This document shows, piece by piece, positions 33,285 through 43,083 of a DNA stretch of 64,000 nt. The notes under the pieces are model-generated. The model saw only the letters and a list, made by a program, of their open reading frames with translations. It did not search any database and was not told where the DNA came from. Where the stretch lies: positions 1 through 64,000 of the forward strand of contig JABCZF010000020.1 of assembly GCA_013289825.1 (NCBI GenBank), given 5' to 3'. This DNA is from Acidobacteriota bacterium (GTDB lineage Bacteria > Acidobacteriota > Terriglobia > Acidiferrales > UBA7541). The translations under genes and the position numbers were made by a program. How positions within the stretch are numbered: the first letter of the stretch is position 1; every line of letters starts with the position of its first letter.

Positions 33285-34826
33285 GTGAAAGCCAACAAGA
33301 CGATTCGCGCGCTTGCCGGCGCGGGACTTTGCGGCCTCGCTCTGTGGCTGGCTCTCGCAGTTCCCTACCAATCGCATACTTTTCGGATTGACGCCGGTGG
33401 ATGCCGTTTGGTGACCGACATCGTGGAGCCGGCGGGAGGCCCGCCACAGGGCTACGTTGTTCTTCTCCATGGGCTCTCGGCGAACAAACGGATCATGTCC
33501 TACATCGCGGCGGGGTTTGCGGCTCAAGGGTTACGCGTCTTTGTGCCGGACTTGCCGGGACACGGGCGGACTGACGGTCCTTTCTCATACCAACGATGCG
33601 ATCAGTGCAGCGAAAACCTGGTGCGCGAGCTGGTGGCGCGCGGTTTGCTTGATCCGGAACGCACAATTCTGGCGGGGCATTCGCTGGGCGGGGCCCTGGC
33701 GTTGCGCGTTGCCGGGCGCCTGCCGGTCGGTGGAGTGATAGCGATTTCGCCGGCTCCCATGCGGCCGATTCGGGGAATCTCGCCGGAAATGATGCCGTTT
33801 CATGAGTTTGGGGCGCCGCCGGCTCATTCGTTGGTTATGAGCGCCGCTTGGGAGTCGGAAAGAATCCGGGGCGGAGCTCGAGATTTGCTGCCGACTCCGG
33901 GCGATGGAACGAGCGAATATATTGTGATTCCGCGCTCGACCCATGTCAGCATCCTGTTCGACAGCACGGCGATGTCAGACGCACAGAACTGGGCAGTTCG
34001 CGTTTTGCATTTGGAATCCAAGCCGACTTTGCCCACACGCCGGGGGATTCTTGGATTCTTCGCGGGGTTTCTAGGGATACTCTTGCTTGCCGGGCCTTTT
34101 CTTCGGGAAGTTTTCGAGAGCAAGAAACAGACCGCCCCAGTGGTTGAAACCGTTGTCGCAGTCCGAAAAGGCCGGGCTTCGATCGAACTTGCCATCATCG
34201 CGCTCGGCACCGTCGGGTTGCTCTCCTACGGGAATCCGCTCCGCGTGCTGCATTTGTTTGAAGGCGACTATCTCGCAAGCTTTCTTCTGGTTCTGGGAGT
34301 CGTCTTGCTCGTTTTGCATTGGAATACGCTGCGGGGTTTGTTTAGCACCGGCACAATCGACGGCCCGCCGGCCAGACCTCTGTACTTCACCCTGCTTGCG
34401 GCCGGCTTCGCGGCGTTTCTTCTGCACTTCCTGGTCACCGCATGGATTGATTTGACCCTCAGCGAGGCATGGATAACCGCGGCGCGCTGGACACGCTTTA
34501 CCCCGCTCTTCGTCGCCGTGCTTCCTTATCACCTCGCGGAGGAGTTCTTGCTTGGTCCGACGGTTCCCGGCAAGGGATCACGTCGATTGTTCACAGCGCT
34601 CGGGCTTCGATTGACGGCGTGGGGCGCGATCGTTGCGGGAATATTCCTCTTGCACAGCGGAGAAGTGTTGCTCGTTCTGCTGGCGCCTTACTTTGGGCTA
34701 TTTTGCGTGCTACAGAGGTGGGCGATGAATGTTGTCCGGGAAGTTACGGCCTCGCCCGCAGCGACCGCCCTTTTCGGTGCTATACTGCTCACCGGGTTTT
34801 GCCTGGTGGTCTTCCCCACCACTTGA
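33285..34826 (+). CDS. Alpha/beta hydrolase fused to a polytopic membrane domain
   Basis: The 513-residue protein begins at a GTG with GGGAG upstream and has one N-terminal TM segment (residues 8-27). Residues about 40-235 are an alpha/beta-hydrolase domain with HGLSANKR (62-69), the nucleophile elbow GHSLGG (Ser133) and a His in RSTHVSILF. From about residue 255 there are seven or so hydrophobic helices, among them LGFFAGFLGILLLAG, YLASFLLVLGVVLLVL and YFGLFCVLQRWAM. A membrane-bound lipase/esterase or thioesterase-like function is likely. This two-part layout is unusual; no partner gene is obvious. Confidence 0.82.
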   Translation: MKANKTIRALAGAGLCGLALWLALAVPYQSHTFRIDAGGCRLVTDIVEPAGGPPQGYVVLLHGLSANKRIMSYIAAGFAAQGLRVFVPDLPGHGRTDGPFSYQRCDQCSENLVRELVARGLLDPERTILAGHSLGGALALRVAGRLPVGGVIAISPAPMRPIRGISPEMMPFHEFGAPPAHSLVMSAAWESERIRGGARDLLPTPGDGTSEYIVIPRSTHVSILFDSTAMSDAQNWAVRVLHLESKPTLPTRRGILGFFAGFLGILLLAGPFLREVFESKKQTAPVVETVVAVRKGRASIELAIIALGTVGLLSYGNPLRVLHLFEGDYLASFLLVLGVVLLVLHWNTLRGLFSTGTIDGPPARPLYFTLLAAGFAAFLLHFLVTAWIDLTLSEAWITAARWTRFTPLFVAVLPYHLAEEFLLGPTVPGKGSRRLFTALGLRLTAWGAIVAGIFLLHSGEVLLVLLAPYFGLFCVLQRWAMNVVREVTASPAATALFGAILLTGFCLVVFPTT

Positions 34827-34926
34827 TGGGGCCCGTTACCTAGAAAAATCGATTGCCAAACCCAGCCGCCGCCTGCAGTTTCCCGCGTCCAGGGACGGAC
34901 TTTAAGGCCATCAGCGAGATAGGATC

Positions 34927-36117
34927 ATGGCAGAGATAGCGATCGTCGGCGGCGGACCTTCCGGCGCGATGTGCGGTGAGCAGCTTGCACGCGCAGGGCA
35001 TAAAGTTCAAATATTTGATGAGCGCCTCGCATGGGAAAAGCCGTGCGGCGGAGGGCTGACGCACAAAGCGGTCGAGTGTTTCCCTTTCTTGCTGGACAAC
35101 CCTTATCCCAAGAAGCTGGTGCGTGCGGTCGAACTGATCAGCAGCAACGATCAACGCGCAAGTCTCGAAATGACCCACCCCATTGTGATTTATTCGCGAA
35201 GGGTGCTCAATGGCATGTTGCTGGACCGCGCCAAGGCCGCAGGTTGCCGCGTGCAGCAAGCACACGTGCTTGGCGTCGATACGAGCACGACAAAGCCGCG
35301 CTACTCCGTGGACGGCGAGTGGCGGAGTGCTGATTTTCTAGTGCTGGCGGCAGGCGCACGCAATCAGATCGCACCCGAAACGCGCCCGCTCCAGCGCGAC
35401 GAACTGGAAATGACGCAGGGCTACTTCGTTCCGCAGACCGCCGACTCCATTACCGTGAAGTTCCTCCCGCACTTCGAGGGCTACATTTGGTCCTTTCCGC
35501 GTTGCGACCATCTTTCTGTAGGGATTTGCGGAAGCATGGCCGCACATACCAGCGCAGAGCTGAAGACGCATCTAAGCGCCTTCATGGAGAAGCACGGAAT
35601 CTCGACGGAAGGCGCAAAGTTTTACAGTCACGTGCTGCCATCGCCGAGAGAGAGCACGCTTTCCGATCGGCCGGTTCTGGGCAAGAATTGGGCGCTGGTT
35701 GGCGATGCAGCGGCTTGGGTGGACCCGCTAACGGGCGAAGGGCTATTCTACGCGATGCGCTCCGGTGAATTGTTGGGCCGCTCACTCGCAGAAGGCTGCC
35801 CGGAAAAGTACATGGCTTGGGTCAAAGCGGCTTTCTCGTCCGAACTGGAATTCGCCGCGCGCATTGTGCGGAGGTTCTACCGCGGCTCTTTTCTCGGCAC
35901 GGCCGTAACCACGCACATGGTCCAGTTCATGAACCGCAGCGCCGTGTTTCGCCAGTTGATGAGCGATCTTTTCAGCGGAACGCAGGATTACACTAGCCTC
36001 AAACGCCGGCTTTGGGGCCACCTGGGCATCACCGTGAGTGAATTCATCGCCAGCGTATTGAACCTGGAGCGTCCCGCGGCGGCGCAGGTTCCACGCGGCG
36101 GCGCAGCGGGTGATTAG
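34927..36117 (+). CDS. Geranylgeranyl-reductase-family FAD-dependent oxidoreductase
   Basis: A 396-residue flavoprotein with the FAD-binding IAIVGGGPSGAMCGEQLARAG at the start, KPCGGGLTHKAVE (a conserved motif of the GGR/digeranylgeranylglycerophospholipid reductase family) near residue 40 and GWALVGDAAAWVDPLTGEGLFYAMRSG near 255. Relatives hydrogenate isoprenoid chains or related hydrophobic substrates, or act as halogenase-like monooxygenases. No isoprenoid gene sits next to it, so the substrate is open. It is convergent with the SDR gene, which ends 38 bases downstream. Confidence 0.85.
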   Translation: MAEIAIVGGGPSGAMCGEQLARAGHKVQIFDERLAWEKPCGGGLTHKAVECFPFLLDNPYPKKLVRAVELISSNDQRASLEMTHPIVIYSRRVLNGMLLDRAKAAGCRVQQAHVLGVDTSTTKPRYSVDGEWRSADFLVLAAGARNQIAPETRPLQRDELEMTQGYFVPQTADSITVKFLPHFEGYIWSFPRCDHLSVGICGSMAAHTSAELKTHLSAFMEKHGISTEGAKFYSHVLPSPRESTLSDRPVLGKNWALVGDAAAWVDPLTGEGLFYAMRSGELLGRSLAEGCPEKYMAWVKAAFSSELEFAARIVRRFYRGSFLGTAVTTHMVQFMNRSAVFRQLMSDLFSGTQDYTSLKRRLWGHLGITVSEFIASVLNLERPAAAQVPRGGAAGD

Positions 36118-36155
36118 ATGTTTCGCCGAGTAGCGCCGGCCACGATCCACTTCCT

Positions 36156-36926
36156 TTATCGTCCACCGCTAACCGCAAGGATCGCTCCCGTAGTGTAAGA
36201 AGCTGCCGGGGAGAGCAGCCACAAAACCGCTTCGGCGATTTCTTGCGGGCTTCCCGCGCGACCCATGGGAATCGTCGGAGCCAAGCGTGCCGGCCGATCC
36301 GGATCGCCACTCGCGGCATGGAGCTCGGTAAGGACATGTCCCGGAGCCACGGCGTTTACGCGAATCCCTTCGGCTGCGACCTCCCGAGCGAGGCCCAGCG
36401 TGAACGTGTCCAGAGCGCCTTTTGATGCCGCATAGTGCACCCATTCTCCGGCCCCGCCGATTTGCGCCGCGCGCGAGGAAATATTCACGATGGTTCCGCC
36501 GTTCCGGCCATTTCGTCGAGACATGCGCCGCACGGCTTCTCGTGCGCAGAGTATCGCGCCGATCACATTCAAGGCGAATACCTGTGTGAGTGTTGCGCTG
36601 GTAACCGCTTCGACGCGCGCAAAACCTCCGGTGACCCCGGCATTGTTCACCAAGCCGGTGAGCGGCCCTAACTCGCGTTCGGAGGTCTGGAATAGCCTAA
36701 GGATTTCGTCTTCGCGCGAGATGTCGGCCTGGATGGCGGTGGCGCGTCCACCCGACGAGGTAATGTTCCGCACCACATCCGCTGCGGACTGCGCGTCTCG
36801 CGCGTAGTTCACGGCTACGGAGAAACCGCGCGCGCTTGCCAGCATGGCTACCGCCCGACCGATGCCCCGGCCCGCGCCGGTTACGATCAGAGTGCCCCCG
36901 GAAGCATTATTGTCCATATCATTCAT
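36156..36926 (-). CDS. Short-chain dehydrogenase/reductase
   Basis: The 256-residue protein has the classical SDR motifs: TGxxxGxG as TGAGRGIG, NNAG as NNAGVTG, the catalytic serine in NISSRAAQIG, YxxxK as YAASKGA, and GRAGSPQEIAEAVLWLLSPAASYTTGAILAVSGG at the C-terminus. It is probably an NADP-dependent 3-oxoacyl or alcohol/ketone reductase of the FabG-like type. The start at 36926 follows AAGGA; the next in-frame ATG three codons later is possible. It is divergent from the ABC exporter. Confidence 0.9.
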   Translation of the reverse strand: MNDMDNNASGGTLIVTGAGRGIGRAVAMLASARGFSVAVNYARDAQSAADVVRNITSSGGRATAIQADISREDEILRLFQTSERELGPLTGLVNNAGVTGGFARVEAVTSATLTQVFALNVIGAILCAREAVRRMSRRNGRNGGTIVNISSRAAQIGGAGEWVHYAASKGALDTFTLGLAREVAAEGIRVNAVAPGHVLTELHAASGDPDRPARLAPTIPMGRAGSPQEIAEAVLWLLSPAASYTTGAILAVSGGR

Positions 36927-37013
36927 GTGCCGTCCTTGTTCGAACACCGATTGAAATGTACTCTACCTGTTAGCGTGCGCATCCAAGAAAGATCGTCGAG
37001 CCGATCCCAAATT

Positions 37014-38927
37014 ATGGCATCCGAGCCGAAACCCGAGACACGCACTAAAGCGGAAAAGATAAAGAGCCACTGGAAAGCGCTTCCGGAAGTTTGGGCTCTG
37101 ATTAAGCCCCGCCGCAGCCTGCTGGCCTTCGGCCTGGTTCTGATGGCCATCAATCGCTTCTCCGGACTGGTCCTTCCTCTGTCGACGAAGTATTTCATAG
37201 ATAACGTAGTGGTAAAAAAGCAGATCCACCTACTGACGCCGATTGTCCTGGGCGTGCTGCTGGCTACACTCATCCAAGGACTTACGTCCTTCACGCTGAC
37301 CCAACTCCTCTCGAAATCGGCGCAGCGAATGATCACCGACCTTCGAAAGAAGGTGCAGGCGCACATCGGGCTTTTACCTGTTTCCTTTTACGATGCGAAC
37401 AAAACCGGCGTGCTCGTTTCACGGATCATGAGCGACGTCGAAGGCGTGCGCAATCTCATCGGCACTGGACTGGTTGAATTTGCAGGCGGTTTAATGACCG
37501 CCGTAATCGCGCTGGGCTACCTCATGTATACCAGCCTCAGCATGACCGCCGTGGCGTTTGCCATTCTCGTGGCGTTCGCGATTTTAATCAGCAAAGCGTT
37601 TAAAACGATTCGCCCGATTTTCCGCGCGCGGCCCAAGATTACCGCGGAAGTTACCGGGAGACTGACGGAGTCACTCGGCGGCGTGCGTGTGGTGAAGGGC
37701 TACCATGCCGAGGAACGCGAAGAAGGTGTCTTCGCGGGAGGTGTGCAGCGCCTGCTCGACAACGTCCTCAAAACACTTACGGCCACCTCCCTGATGAGCC
37801 TTTCCGCCGCGGGTCTGATGGGCCTGGTCAGCGCCAGCATCATGGAGTTCGGCGCCCACAAGATGCTCGCGGCCAGCATGACGCTCGGGCAGTTTATTTC
37901 GTTCATCTTCTTCCTGGGGTTGTTGATCGCTCCTGTTTTTCAGATTGTGGCCATTGGCACGCAAATCACGGAAGCCATCACCGGTCTCGAACGCACCCGT
38001 GAGATTTTGAATGAATCCAAGGAAGACGCAGACCCCCAGCGCACCGTCACTCTCGGGCGCATCGACGGCAGGATCGTTATGGAAGGCGTCAACTTCGCTT
38101 ACGACACACGCAAGGAAGTGCTTCACGATGTCAGCTTTGGGGCCGAACCCGGGGCCGTCACGGCGCTCGTGGGCCCGAGCGGGGCTGGGAAATCCACCAT
38201 TATCGGATTGGTTGCGGCGTTTTACGTGCCGTCCAGCGGGCGCGTGCTCGTTGACGGAGTCGATCTAGCCACGGCGAGGCTCAATTCCTACCGAACGCAG
38301 CTTGGCGTTGTCCTTCAGGAAACATTTCTATTCGACGGCACGATCCGCGAAAATGTGGCGTTTGCCCGCCCCGAGGCGACGCAAGACGAGATTCTGGCGG
38401 CCTGCCACATTGCCCGAGTCGACGAATTCGCCGAATCCTTCGAGAATAAGTACGACACCATCGTGGGTGAGCGCGGCGTCAAGCTCTCCGGAGGACAAAA
38501 GCAGCGTGTCTCCATCGCTCGCGCTATCCTCGCCGATCCGCGCATCCTGATTCTCGACGAAGCGACTTCCAGCCTCGATTCCGAATCCGAGGCGCTGATT
38601 CAAGAGGGACTCCGCTATCTCATGCGCGGGCGCACAACCTTTGTGATCGCCCATCGCCTCTCGACGATTCGCCGCGCCGACCAAATTCTTGTGGTGGAGG
38701 AGGGCCGCATCATCGAACGCGGGAACCACGCGTCACTTTACGCCGCTGCGGGCCGCTACTACGATCTCTATACCAAGCAACACGAGGTCGAGAGCAATCT
38801 CTTCCTCGCGCCCGGCGAAGGCTCGACGGGAACGGAAGATGCAGACGCGACACGGACGTCGTCTATGGGAGGCGCTGGGGCGGCCCTGCCCGACGCAATC
38901 CGCTTGATCCGCGGGCAAAACAACTGA
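37014..38927 (+). CDS. ABC exporter, permease-ATPase fusion of MsbA type
   Basis: The 637-residue half-transporter has six TM helices (about residues 20-320) and a nucleotide-binding domain with Walker A GPSGAGKST, the ABC signature LSGGQKQRVSIARAI, Walker B ILILDEATSSLD and the switch His in VIAHRLSTI. Such homodimers export lipids (MsbA), drugs or peptides. I start it at the ATG 37014 because the frame upstream to 36927 would overlap the promoter region shared with the divergent SDR gene; no strong ribosome site is visible. A C-terminal tail of some 50 residues is poorly conserved. Confidence 0.9.
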   Translation: MASEPKPETRTKAEKIKSHWKALPEVWALIKPRRSLLAFGLVLMAINRFSGLVLPLSTKYFIDNVVVKKQIHLLTPIVLGVLLATLIQGLTSFTLTQLLSKSAQRMITDLRKKVQAHIGLLPVSFYDANKTGVLVSRIMSDVEGVRNLIGTGLVEFAGGLMTAVIALGYLMYTSLSMTAVAFAILVAFAILISKAFKTIRPIFRARPKITAEVTGRLTESLGGVRVVKGYHAEEREEGVFAGGVQRLLDNVLKTLTATSLMSLSAAGLMGLVSASIMEFGAHKMLAASMTLGQFISFIFFLGLLIAPVFQIVAIGTQITEAITGLERTREILNESKEDADPQRTVTLGRIDGRIVMEGVNFAYDTRKEVLHDVSFGAEPGAVTALVGPSGAGKSTIIGLVAAFYVPSSGRVLVDGVDLATARLNSYRTQLGVVLQETFLFDGTIRENVAFARPEATQDEILAACHIARVDEFAESFENKYDTIVGERGVKLSGGQKQRVSIARAILADPRILILDEATSSLDSESEALIQEGLRYLMRGRTTFVIAHRLSTIRRADQILVVEEGRIIERGNHASLYAAAGRYYDLYTKQHEVESNLFLAPGEGSTGTEDADATRTSSMGGAGAALPDAIRLIRGQNN

Positions 38928-39015
38928 CCTAACAGAATTATAGTTTTGGAAAAAAACTGAGCGCGGCCCCTACTGATTTCCCGTCGCGAGCTCGTTCGAA
39001 GCTTCTTCCGCCGAG

Positions 39016-39438
39016 CTATACGATGGTGGGACGCCGGATGACTAGCTTCTTCGTCGCGGGCGGCGGAATCAGCGTGGCCATTTTGCGAATCATGGCCAGC
39101 ACCAGCCGCTTATCGCCATCGGAAAGTGTGGTGCTGAAACGCTTGATCTCCGCGAGGAAGCGGATTTCGTCCTGCGAAAGCTCGCCGAGCATTTTTTGCG
39201 TTTCGCGGTCGCGCGGTGTCTCTGTGCCCGGGAAAAAATCCGCGAGCGAGATGTCCATGGCTTCCGCAATCTTGGCCAACGTCTCCAGCGATGGTACGGT
39301 GTGGCCGTTCTCAACGCGCGAGAGGTAGCAGCGCAACAGTCCAGTGCGGCGCTCGATGTCGCCTTGCGACAGGCCCCTCTGGCTGCGATAGGATTTGATT
39401 ACTTCTCCGATATTTACCCGTGGTTTTTCTTTTGGCAC
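39016..39438 (-). CDS. XRE-family helix-turn-helix regulator
   Basis: The 140-residue protein carries a helix-turn-helix domain (residues about 8-65: IGEVIKSYRSQRGLSQGDIERRTGLLRCYLSRVENGHTVPSLETLAKIAEAM). A C-terminal helical part ends in PPPATKKLVIRRPTIV. I use the GTG at 39438, with GGAGTG before it, since the upstream frame has no homology. It probably binds DNA as a dimer; the target is unknown. Neighbours are unrelated (ABC exporter and glycine-zipper protein). Confidence 0.83.
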   Translation of the reverse strand: MPKEKPRVNIGEVIKSYRSQRGLSQGDIERRTGLLRCYLSRVENGHTVPSLETLAKIAEAMDISLADFFPGTETPRDRETQKMLGELSQDEIRFLAEIKRFSTTLSDGDKRLVLAMIRKMATLIPPPATKKLVIRRPTIV

Positions 39439-39592
39439 GATGGCACTCCGTGGTCGAGGGGGTAGCTTAGTCACTAACAGTAGGAGAAGCAAGAGGGAAT
39501 TTTGGGGTGATGCTCCCAATTCGACAACGCTCGCCTTTTGCTTAGGCAAGACCCACGGATCACACTCCTGAGATTTTCCGCGGGCGGCGCAG

Positions 39593-40525
39593 TTAGCGTT
39601 GCGTCGCTGCAACCGTGGCGGGCTGCTCCAGGCGGAATTCCAGCAACGTTTCACTCGGTACTTTCACCTGCTTGCCCCGCGTGAACACTTGTACCCCGGC
39701 GCCAGCCGCGGACCCTACTCCCGCGCCAATGGCCGCGCCTTTTCCGCCGCCGGCGATGGCGCCGATGATGGCTCCGAAGACCGCCCCGCCTCCCACTTTC
39801 TTGGCAGTGTCCGACCCGCGACCCTGCCCCTTCAAGCTGTAATCGCTACTGACCAACGGGTAATCGTGGCCATCGATGACGAGGCGAATGAGCTCCAGCT
39901 GCAACTCGGCGCTCCCTGAAAGATGGCCAGCTTCTTTCACTTCTGCAAGACGGCCGTAAACGTCGGTGCCCTTGCGGGCCACGAGCGAGTCCCGGATGTA
40001 GAGGTCGGTCTCAAGGCTGGCGTGGAATACGTCGCCGACTTGGTTTTTGGAAGAATCCACACCATCGATCATGCGCACCAGGAGCGGTTGTCCAGCCGGA
40101 ATGGTGATTTCGCCATATTGAGCAGCAGGGTCCTGGGCTCGGGAAGTCCCGGGCGCCAGCGAAGTGGGTCTGGCGGCCGGGGGCGGGACGTCTTCGGACA
40201 CGATTGGCGCTTGCCGTGTGCCTGGAGATGGGTCCGCAGAATTCGATGCCGCAGGAGCAGGAAGCGGAGTAGCAGCCGACTGAGGAGCCGATGCTGGCGC
40301 CTCGGTCGCGCTGGACGTGCCCGTGAAGGTCAGGGCGACGGCGTCCGACACATTGAATGTTTGCACTTCGCCTTTAATCTCAAAGCGTAGAACCGCCTGC
40401 GTGCCGCCGAGGTAGCGGCCCTGCAGCACCCGCCCATCCTTTAGCTCGAGCGTATCCGCAGCCGCGGCGCCGGCAATAAATAATCCTAGAACAACTGCAA
40501 CCATCGTGCGTGCTCGACCGCTCAT
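39593..40525 (-). CDS. Exported protein with C-terminal glycine-zipper region
   Basis: The 310-residue product has a signal peptide (hydrophobic [18 protein letters not shown]) and AGAGAGG upstream of the ATG. Residues about 25-70 hold a small domain beginning [16 protein letters not shown]..., followed by a Pro/Ala/Ser-rich linker. The last third contains a glycine-zipper ([26 protein letters not shown], given in part) that would insert into or dimerise in a membrane. This combination is frequent in acidobacterial envelope proteins of unknown function. It lies 66 bases from the beta-lactamase-like gene, same strand. Confidence 0.75.
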   Translation of the reverse strand: MSGRARTMVAVVLGLFIAGAAAADTLELKDGRVLQGRYLGGTQAVLRFEIKGEVQTFNVSDAVALTFTGTSSATEAPASAPQSAATPLPAPAASNSADPSPGTRQAPIVSEDVPPPAARPTSLAPGTSRAQDPAAQYGEITIPAGQPLLVRMIDGVDSSKNQVGDVFHASLETDLYIRDSLVARKGTDVYGRLAEVKEAGHLSGSAELQLELIRLVIDGHDYPLVSSDYSLKGQGRGSDTAKKVGGGAVFGAIIGAIAGGGKGAAIGAGVGSAAGAGVQVFTRGKQVKVPSETLLEFRLEQPATVAATQR

Positions 40526-40668
40526 GGTCTTGCCTCTCTCCTCTAACGGCACTCTGCCGGGACTCCTTGTCCCACGCCGATTTCCCGGTACCACTCGACG
40601 CACTATCTTAGCCTAGCCTACTGCGTTGGATGAAGCACTGCGGGCCCGGGTTGCGGAAAACTTCTGTT

Positions 40669-41592
40669 CTATTGTGTGGCTTGGTAGAGCTGGCGGGTAA
40701 TGTCGGCCATCAGGGCGGCGCTGTCCTTGGTTTCGGCGAGGCCGCGGACGAGAATAACCAGCACAAAAGGCTTCGGTGCAAAAACGATCGCGGCATCGTG
40801 ATGAATCCGGGTGATTTCGCCGGTTTTATGCGCAACGCGGGTACCCGGAGGAAGCCCGGCGGGAATGCCTTCGTTGAATTTTTGGCGTTCGAGGATTTCG
40901 ATCATCTGGCGGGAGGATTCCTGATCGCTGGCCTCGCCATGAGCAATGGCTTCCAGAAGCAGCTGAAGTCCGCGTGCGGTGGTGGTATTGTTCAGGCCCT
41001 TCAGAAACGCCTTGTGGTCCTCGACGCCGCGGAGCACATTCATTCCGTCGGCCCGAAGCGTGTGAACCGTGGCGCGGATATTGTCGACGCCCAGCTTCTC
41101 GATCAGTATATTCGTCGCCAGATTGCTGCTTGCCGTGATCATCAACTCGCACAGCTGGCGGAGCGTGCGCGTCTCGCCGGCGGCCCGGTATAAATCCGTT
41201 TCCGAATCGTCGGCGGGATCCAGGGTATAGAACGAGCCGTCCGCCAAACTGTGAAATTGATTCTTAACGAGGAGCGGATCATCCAGCTTCTGCCGGGCCT
41301 GCCGCGCTTGGTGAAAAAGTTCAATCATCACCGGAATTTTCATGGTGCTCGCGGCATGGAAGGAATCTTCATCGTGAAAGGAGTACGCCATGTAACCATC
41401 GAGGGTGCGGAAGGCAATGGCCACATCCGCTCCGCTCTTGCGGATTCGCTCTTCGATATTTGCGCCGAGTTTCTGGTCGATGGCCAGCGATTGACCGGAG
41501 GCGGGCGTGGGAAACAGTGTCTGCGCTTGGCAGAAAATAGCAGACAAAATGTAAAACCGGACGGAGCGGGGCGGTTTAGGATGGAGTTTCAT
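40669..41592 (-). CDS. Class A beta-lactamase-like serine hydrolase, exported
   Basis: The 307-residue protein has a signal peptide (residues 8-33). It shows the class A motifs STMK (Ser82-Lys85), SSN (155-157, in place of SDN), a Glu at 191 in the omega-loop region, and KTG (256-258). The order and spacing fit a penicillin-binding-type active site. The altered second motif and short omega loop differ from clinical enzymes, so it may be a real but divergent beta-lactamase or a related transpeptidase/hydrolase. A 14-bp perfect hairpin lies between it and the ferritin-like gene. Confidence 0.82.
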   Translation of the reverse strand: MKLHPKPPRSVRFYILSAIFCQAQTLFPTPASGQSLAIDQKLGANIEERIRKSGADVAIAFRTLDGYMAYSFHDEDSFHAASTMKIPVMIELFHQARQARQKLDDPLLVKNQFHSLADGSFYTLDPADDSETDLYRAAGETRTLRQLCELMITASSNLATNILIEKLGVDNIRATVHTLRADGMNVLRGVEDHKAFLKGLNNTTTARGLQLLLEAIAHGEASDQESSRQMIEILERQKFNEGIPAGLPPGTRVAHKTGEITRIHHDAAIVFAPKPFVLVILVRGLAETKDSAALMADITRQLYQATQ

Positions 41593-41650
41593 CGGCGGGA
41601 ATCTTGCCCGAAGCTCGGTATCGTTGCAACACCATCTTCGATGCTAACGA

Positions 41651-41683
41651 TAAGGGCCCAAGCCGAAAAGGCTTGGGCCCTTA
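41651..41683. repeat. 14-bp perfect inverted repeat downstream of the ferritin-like gene
   Basis: TAAGGGCCCAAGCC (41651-41664) and GGCTTGGGCCCTTA (41670-41683) form a perfect stem with loop GAAAA. There is no U tract on the minus strand after it. It could be a terminator aided by other factors or a processing/stability element. Confidence 0.7.
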
Positions 41684-41724
41684 TGTATCGATGGTACGGC
41701 TAAGCTGAGTGAGATTTCTACGGC

Positions 41725-42936
41725 CTAGAGTTGACGCCGGGCCTCATCGGCTTCTTCAGCCAGCTGCATGAGCACGGCCACGAGCCCAGTGTTTTTCTTC
41801 GTTTGGGGGTCCAGGAAGAGTCCGTCTTGGGTGAAGCTGACAACCGAGGCTACCGCGCCGCCGAATTTTATTGACGACGGACGGATAATGGCCACCGGAC
41901 CAAACTTCTTGTCCAGAAAGTCGGTGGGCTCGGGCATGATCAGGTTGGCCTGCAGAGTGTCGCCATTGAGGGATTCCGGGTTCGTCTCCCCTTGCGCTGC
42001 GCTGAGGGTCGAAAAGGTCACCGACGAGTTGTTGATCTTATCGAAGTCCGTCAGAGGAGTCGCATTGCCGGCTTTGTCCTGCCAGGTCTGGAAGTGCATG
42101 GTTTCGCTGGGGCCAATGCTCAACAGGATTCGCAAGACTTCGAGATTGGTGACGTGCTGAGCGAGCGCCGGATACAGGCTGGTCCCGCCCTGCTCGATAA
42201 ACGCGAAGTGGAATCCCGCCGTAAAGGCGATGGCTTTGAGGTGGTCGGTGAAGGTGGACTGGGTAGGATCGCTGGGATTGATGACGCTGCCGGCGGTATC
42301 GTCGTTGCTTCTGGGGATAGCGGTGTGCTGTCCGACATTCAAGCTAGGGACGGCTTGCACAAACGGCGCATTCGGATCGAAATCCGGATTTGTAATGCTG
42401 CGGTAGCGAGACCAAAAGCTGGTGTCGACGGTGAGTTGCGTGAGGTTAGTGAGCCGTCCGACTTGTCTTGCTCCGTCGGCCTTGCTGCTCGGCAAGGTCT
42501 TGAAACGGCTTAGGTCAACGGGTTCGGCCCCCTTGGACTCCAGATAGTTGCCCAGGAATCTTGCGTGGCTGATTTCGTCGTCGGTGTTGTCATGGATGTA
42601 CTGCGCCATATCTCCGTCCAGAATCAGCAGGGCCTGCGTGTACGGCACATTCCCGCCGTTGAGTCCGCTGACTTCGTTGTCCTGAGTTCCTCCAAGTTCC
42701 GAGTATTGTTGCCACAGATCGGTCTCCACCTGCTCCAAGGCTTGCAGAAACCTGAGGATCGCGATGTCGCCCCTGGTAATACCCGGACCGCTGGCCTCCT
42801 GCCCCGGATCGAAGGCCAACGACTGGCCAGCGAGCAACCCTGCGCCAAGCGTCGCTGCGCCTGCCGCCACAGCTCCTCTTGTTAAGAAAGAACGTCGATT
42901 CGTACCACCCACAAACTCACCACTCTTTGGCTTCAT
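41725..42936 (-). CDS. Tat-exported ferritin-like domain protein
   Basis: The 403-residue protein begins with a strong ribosome site (AGGAG) and a twin-arginine signal (GGTNRRSFLTRGAVAAGAATLGAGLLAG, in part). Residues about 60-300 are helical with ferritin-like signatures: ILRFLQALEQVETDLWQQYSEL (first helix) and later IHDNTDDEISHARFLGNYL (Glu/His metal ligands). It resembles the ferritin-like (dessication-related/ Tat-dependent) proteins of unknown function. Di-iron binding is plausible but not shown by alignment. It lies in the same direction as the TIGR03118-type gene, 188 bases apart. Confidence 0.82.
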   Translation of the reverse strand: MKPKSGEFVGGTNRRSFLTRGAVAAGAATLGAGLLAGQSLAFDPGQEASGPGITRGDIAILRFLQALEQVETDLWQQYSELGGTQDNEVSGLNGGNVPYTQALLILDGDMAQYIHDNTDDEISHARFLGNYLESKGAEPVDLSRFKTLPSSKADGARQVGRLTNLTQLTVDTSFWSRYRSITNPDFDPNAPFVQAVPSLNVGQHTAIPRSNDDTAGSVINPSDPTQSTFTDHLKAIAFTAGFHFAFIEQGGTSLYPALAQHVTNLEVLRILLSIGPSETMHFQTWQDKAGNATPLTDFDKINNSSVTFSTLSAAQGETNPESLNGDTLQANLIMPEPTDFLDKKFGPVAIIRPSSIKFGGAVASVVSFTQDGLFLDPQTKKNTGLVAVLMQLAEEADEARRQL

Positions 42937-43083
42937 TACTTTCTCCTTCTTTCTGTTTTTGAATACTTCGAGGCCGAGCTTTCGTTCGGATTCGAAATTC
43001 GTCGAAGTCATCCGGCTTGTGAGGTTCAAGAGGCGCTAGGTCTACTCACAGGTCCGTGTTGTCGGCTGTTCATAGCAGAGAAA

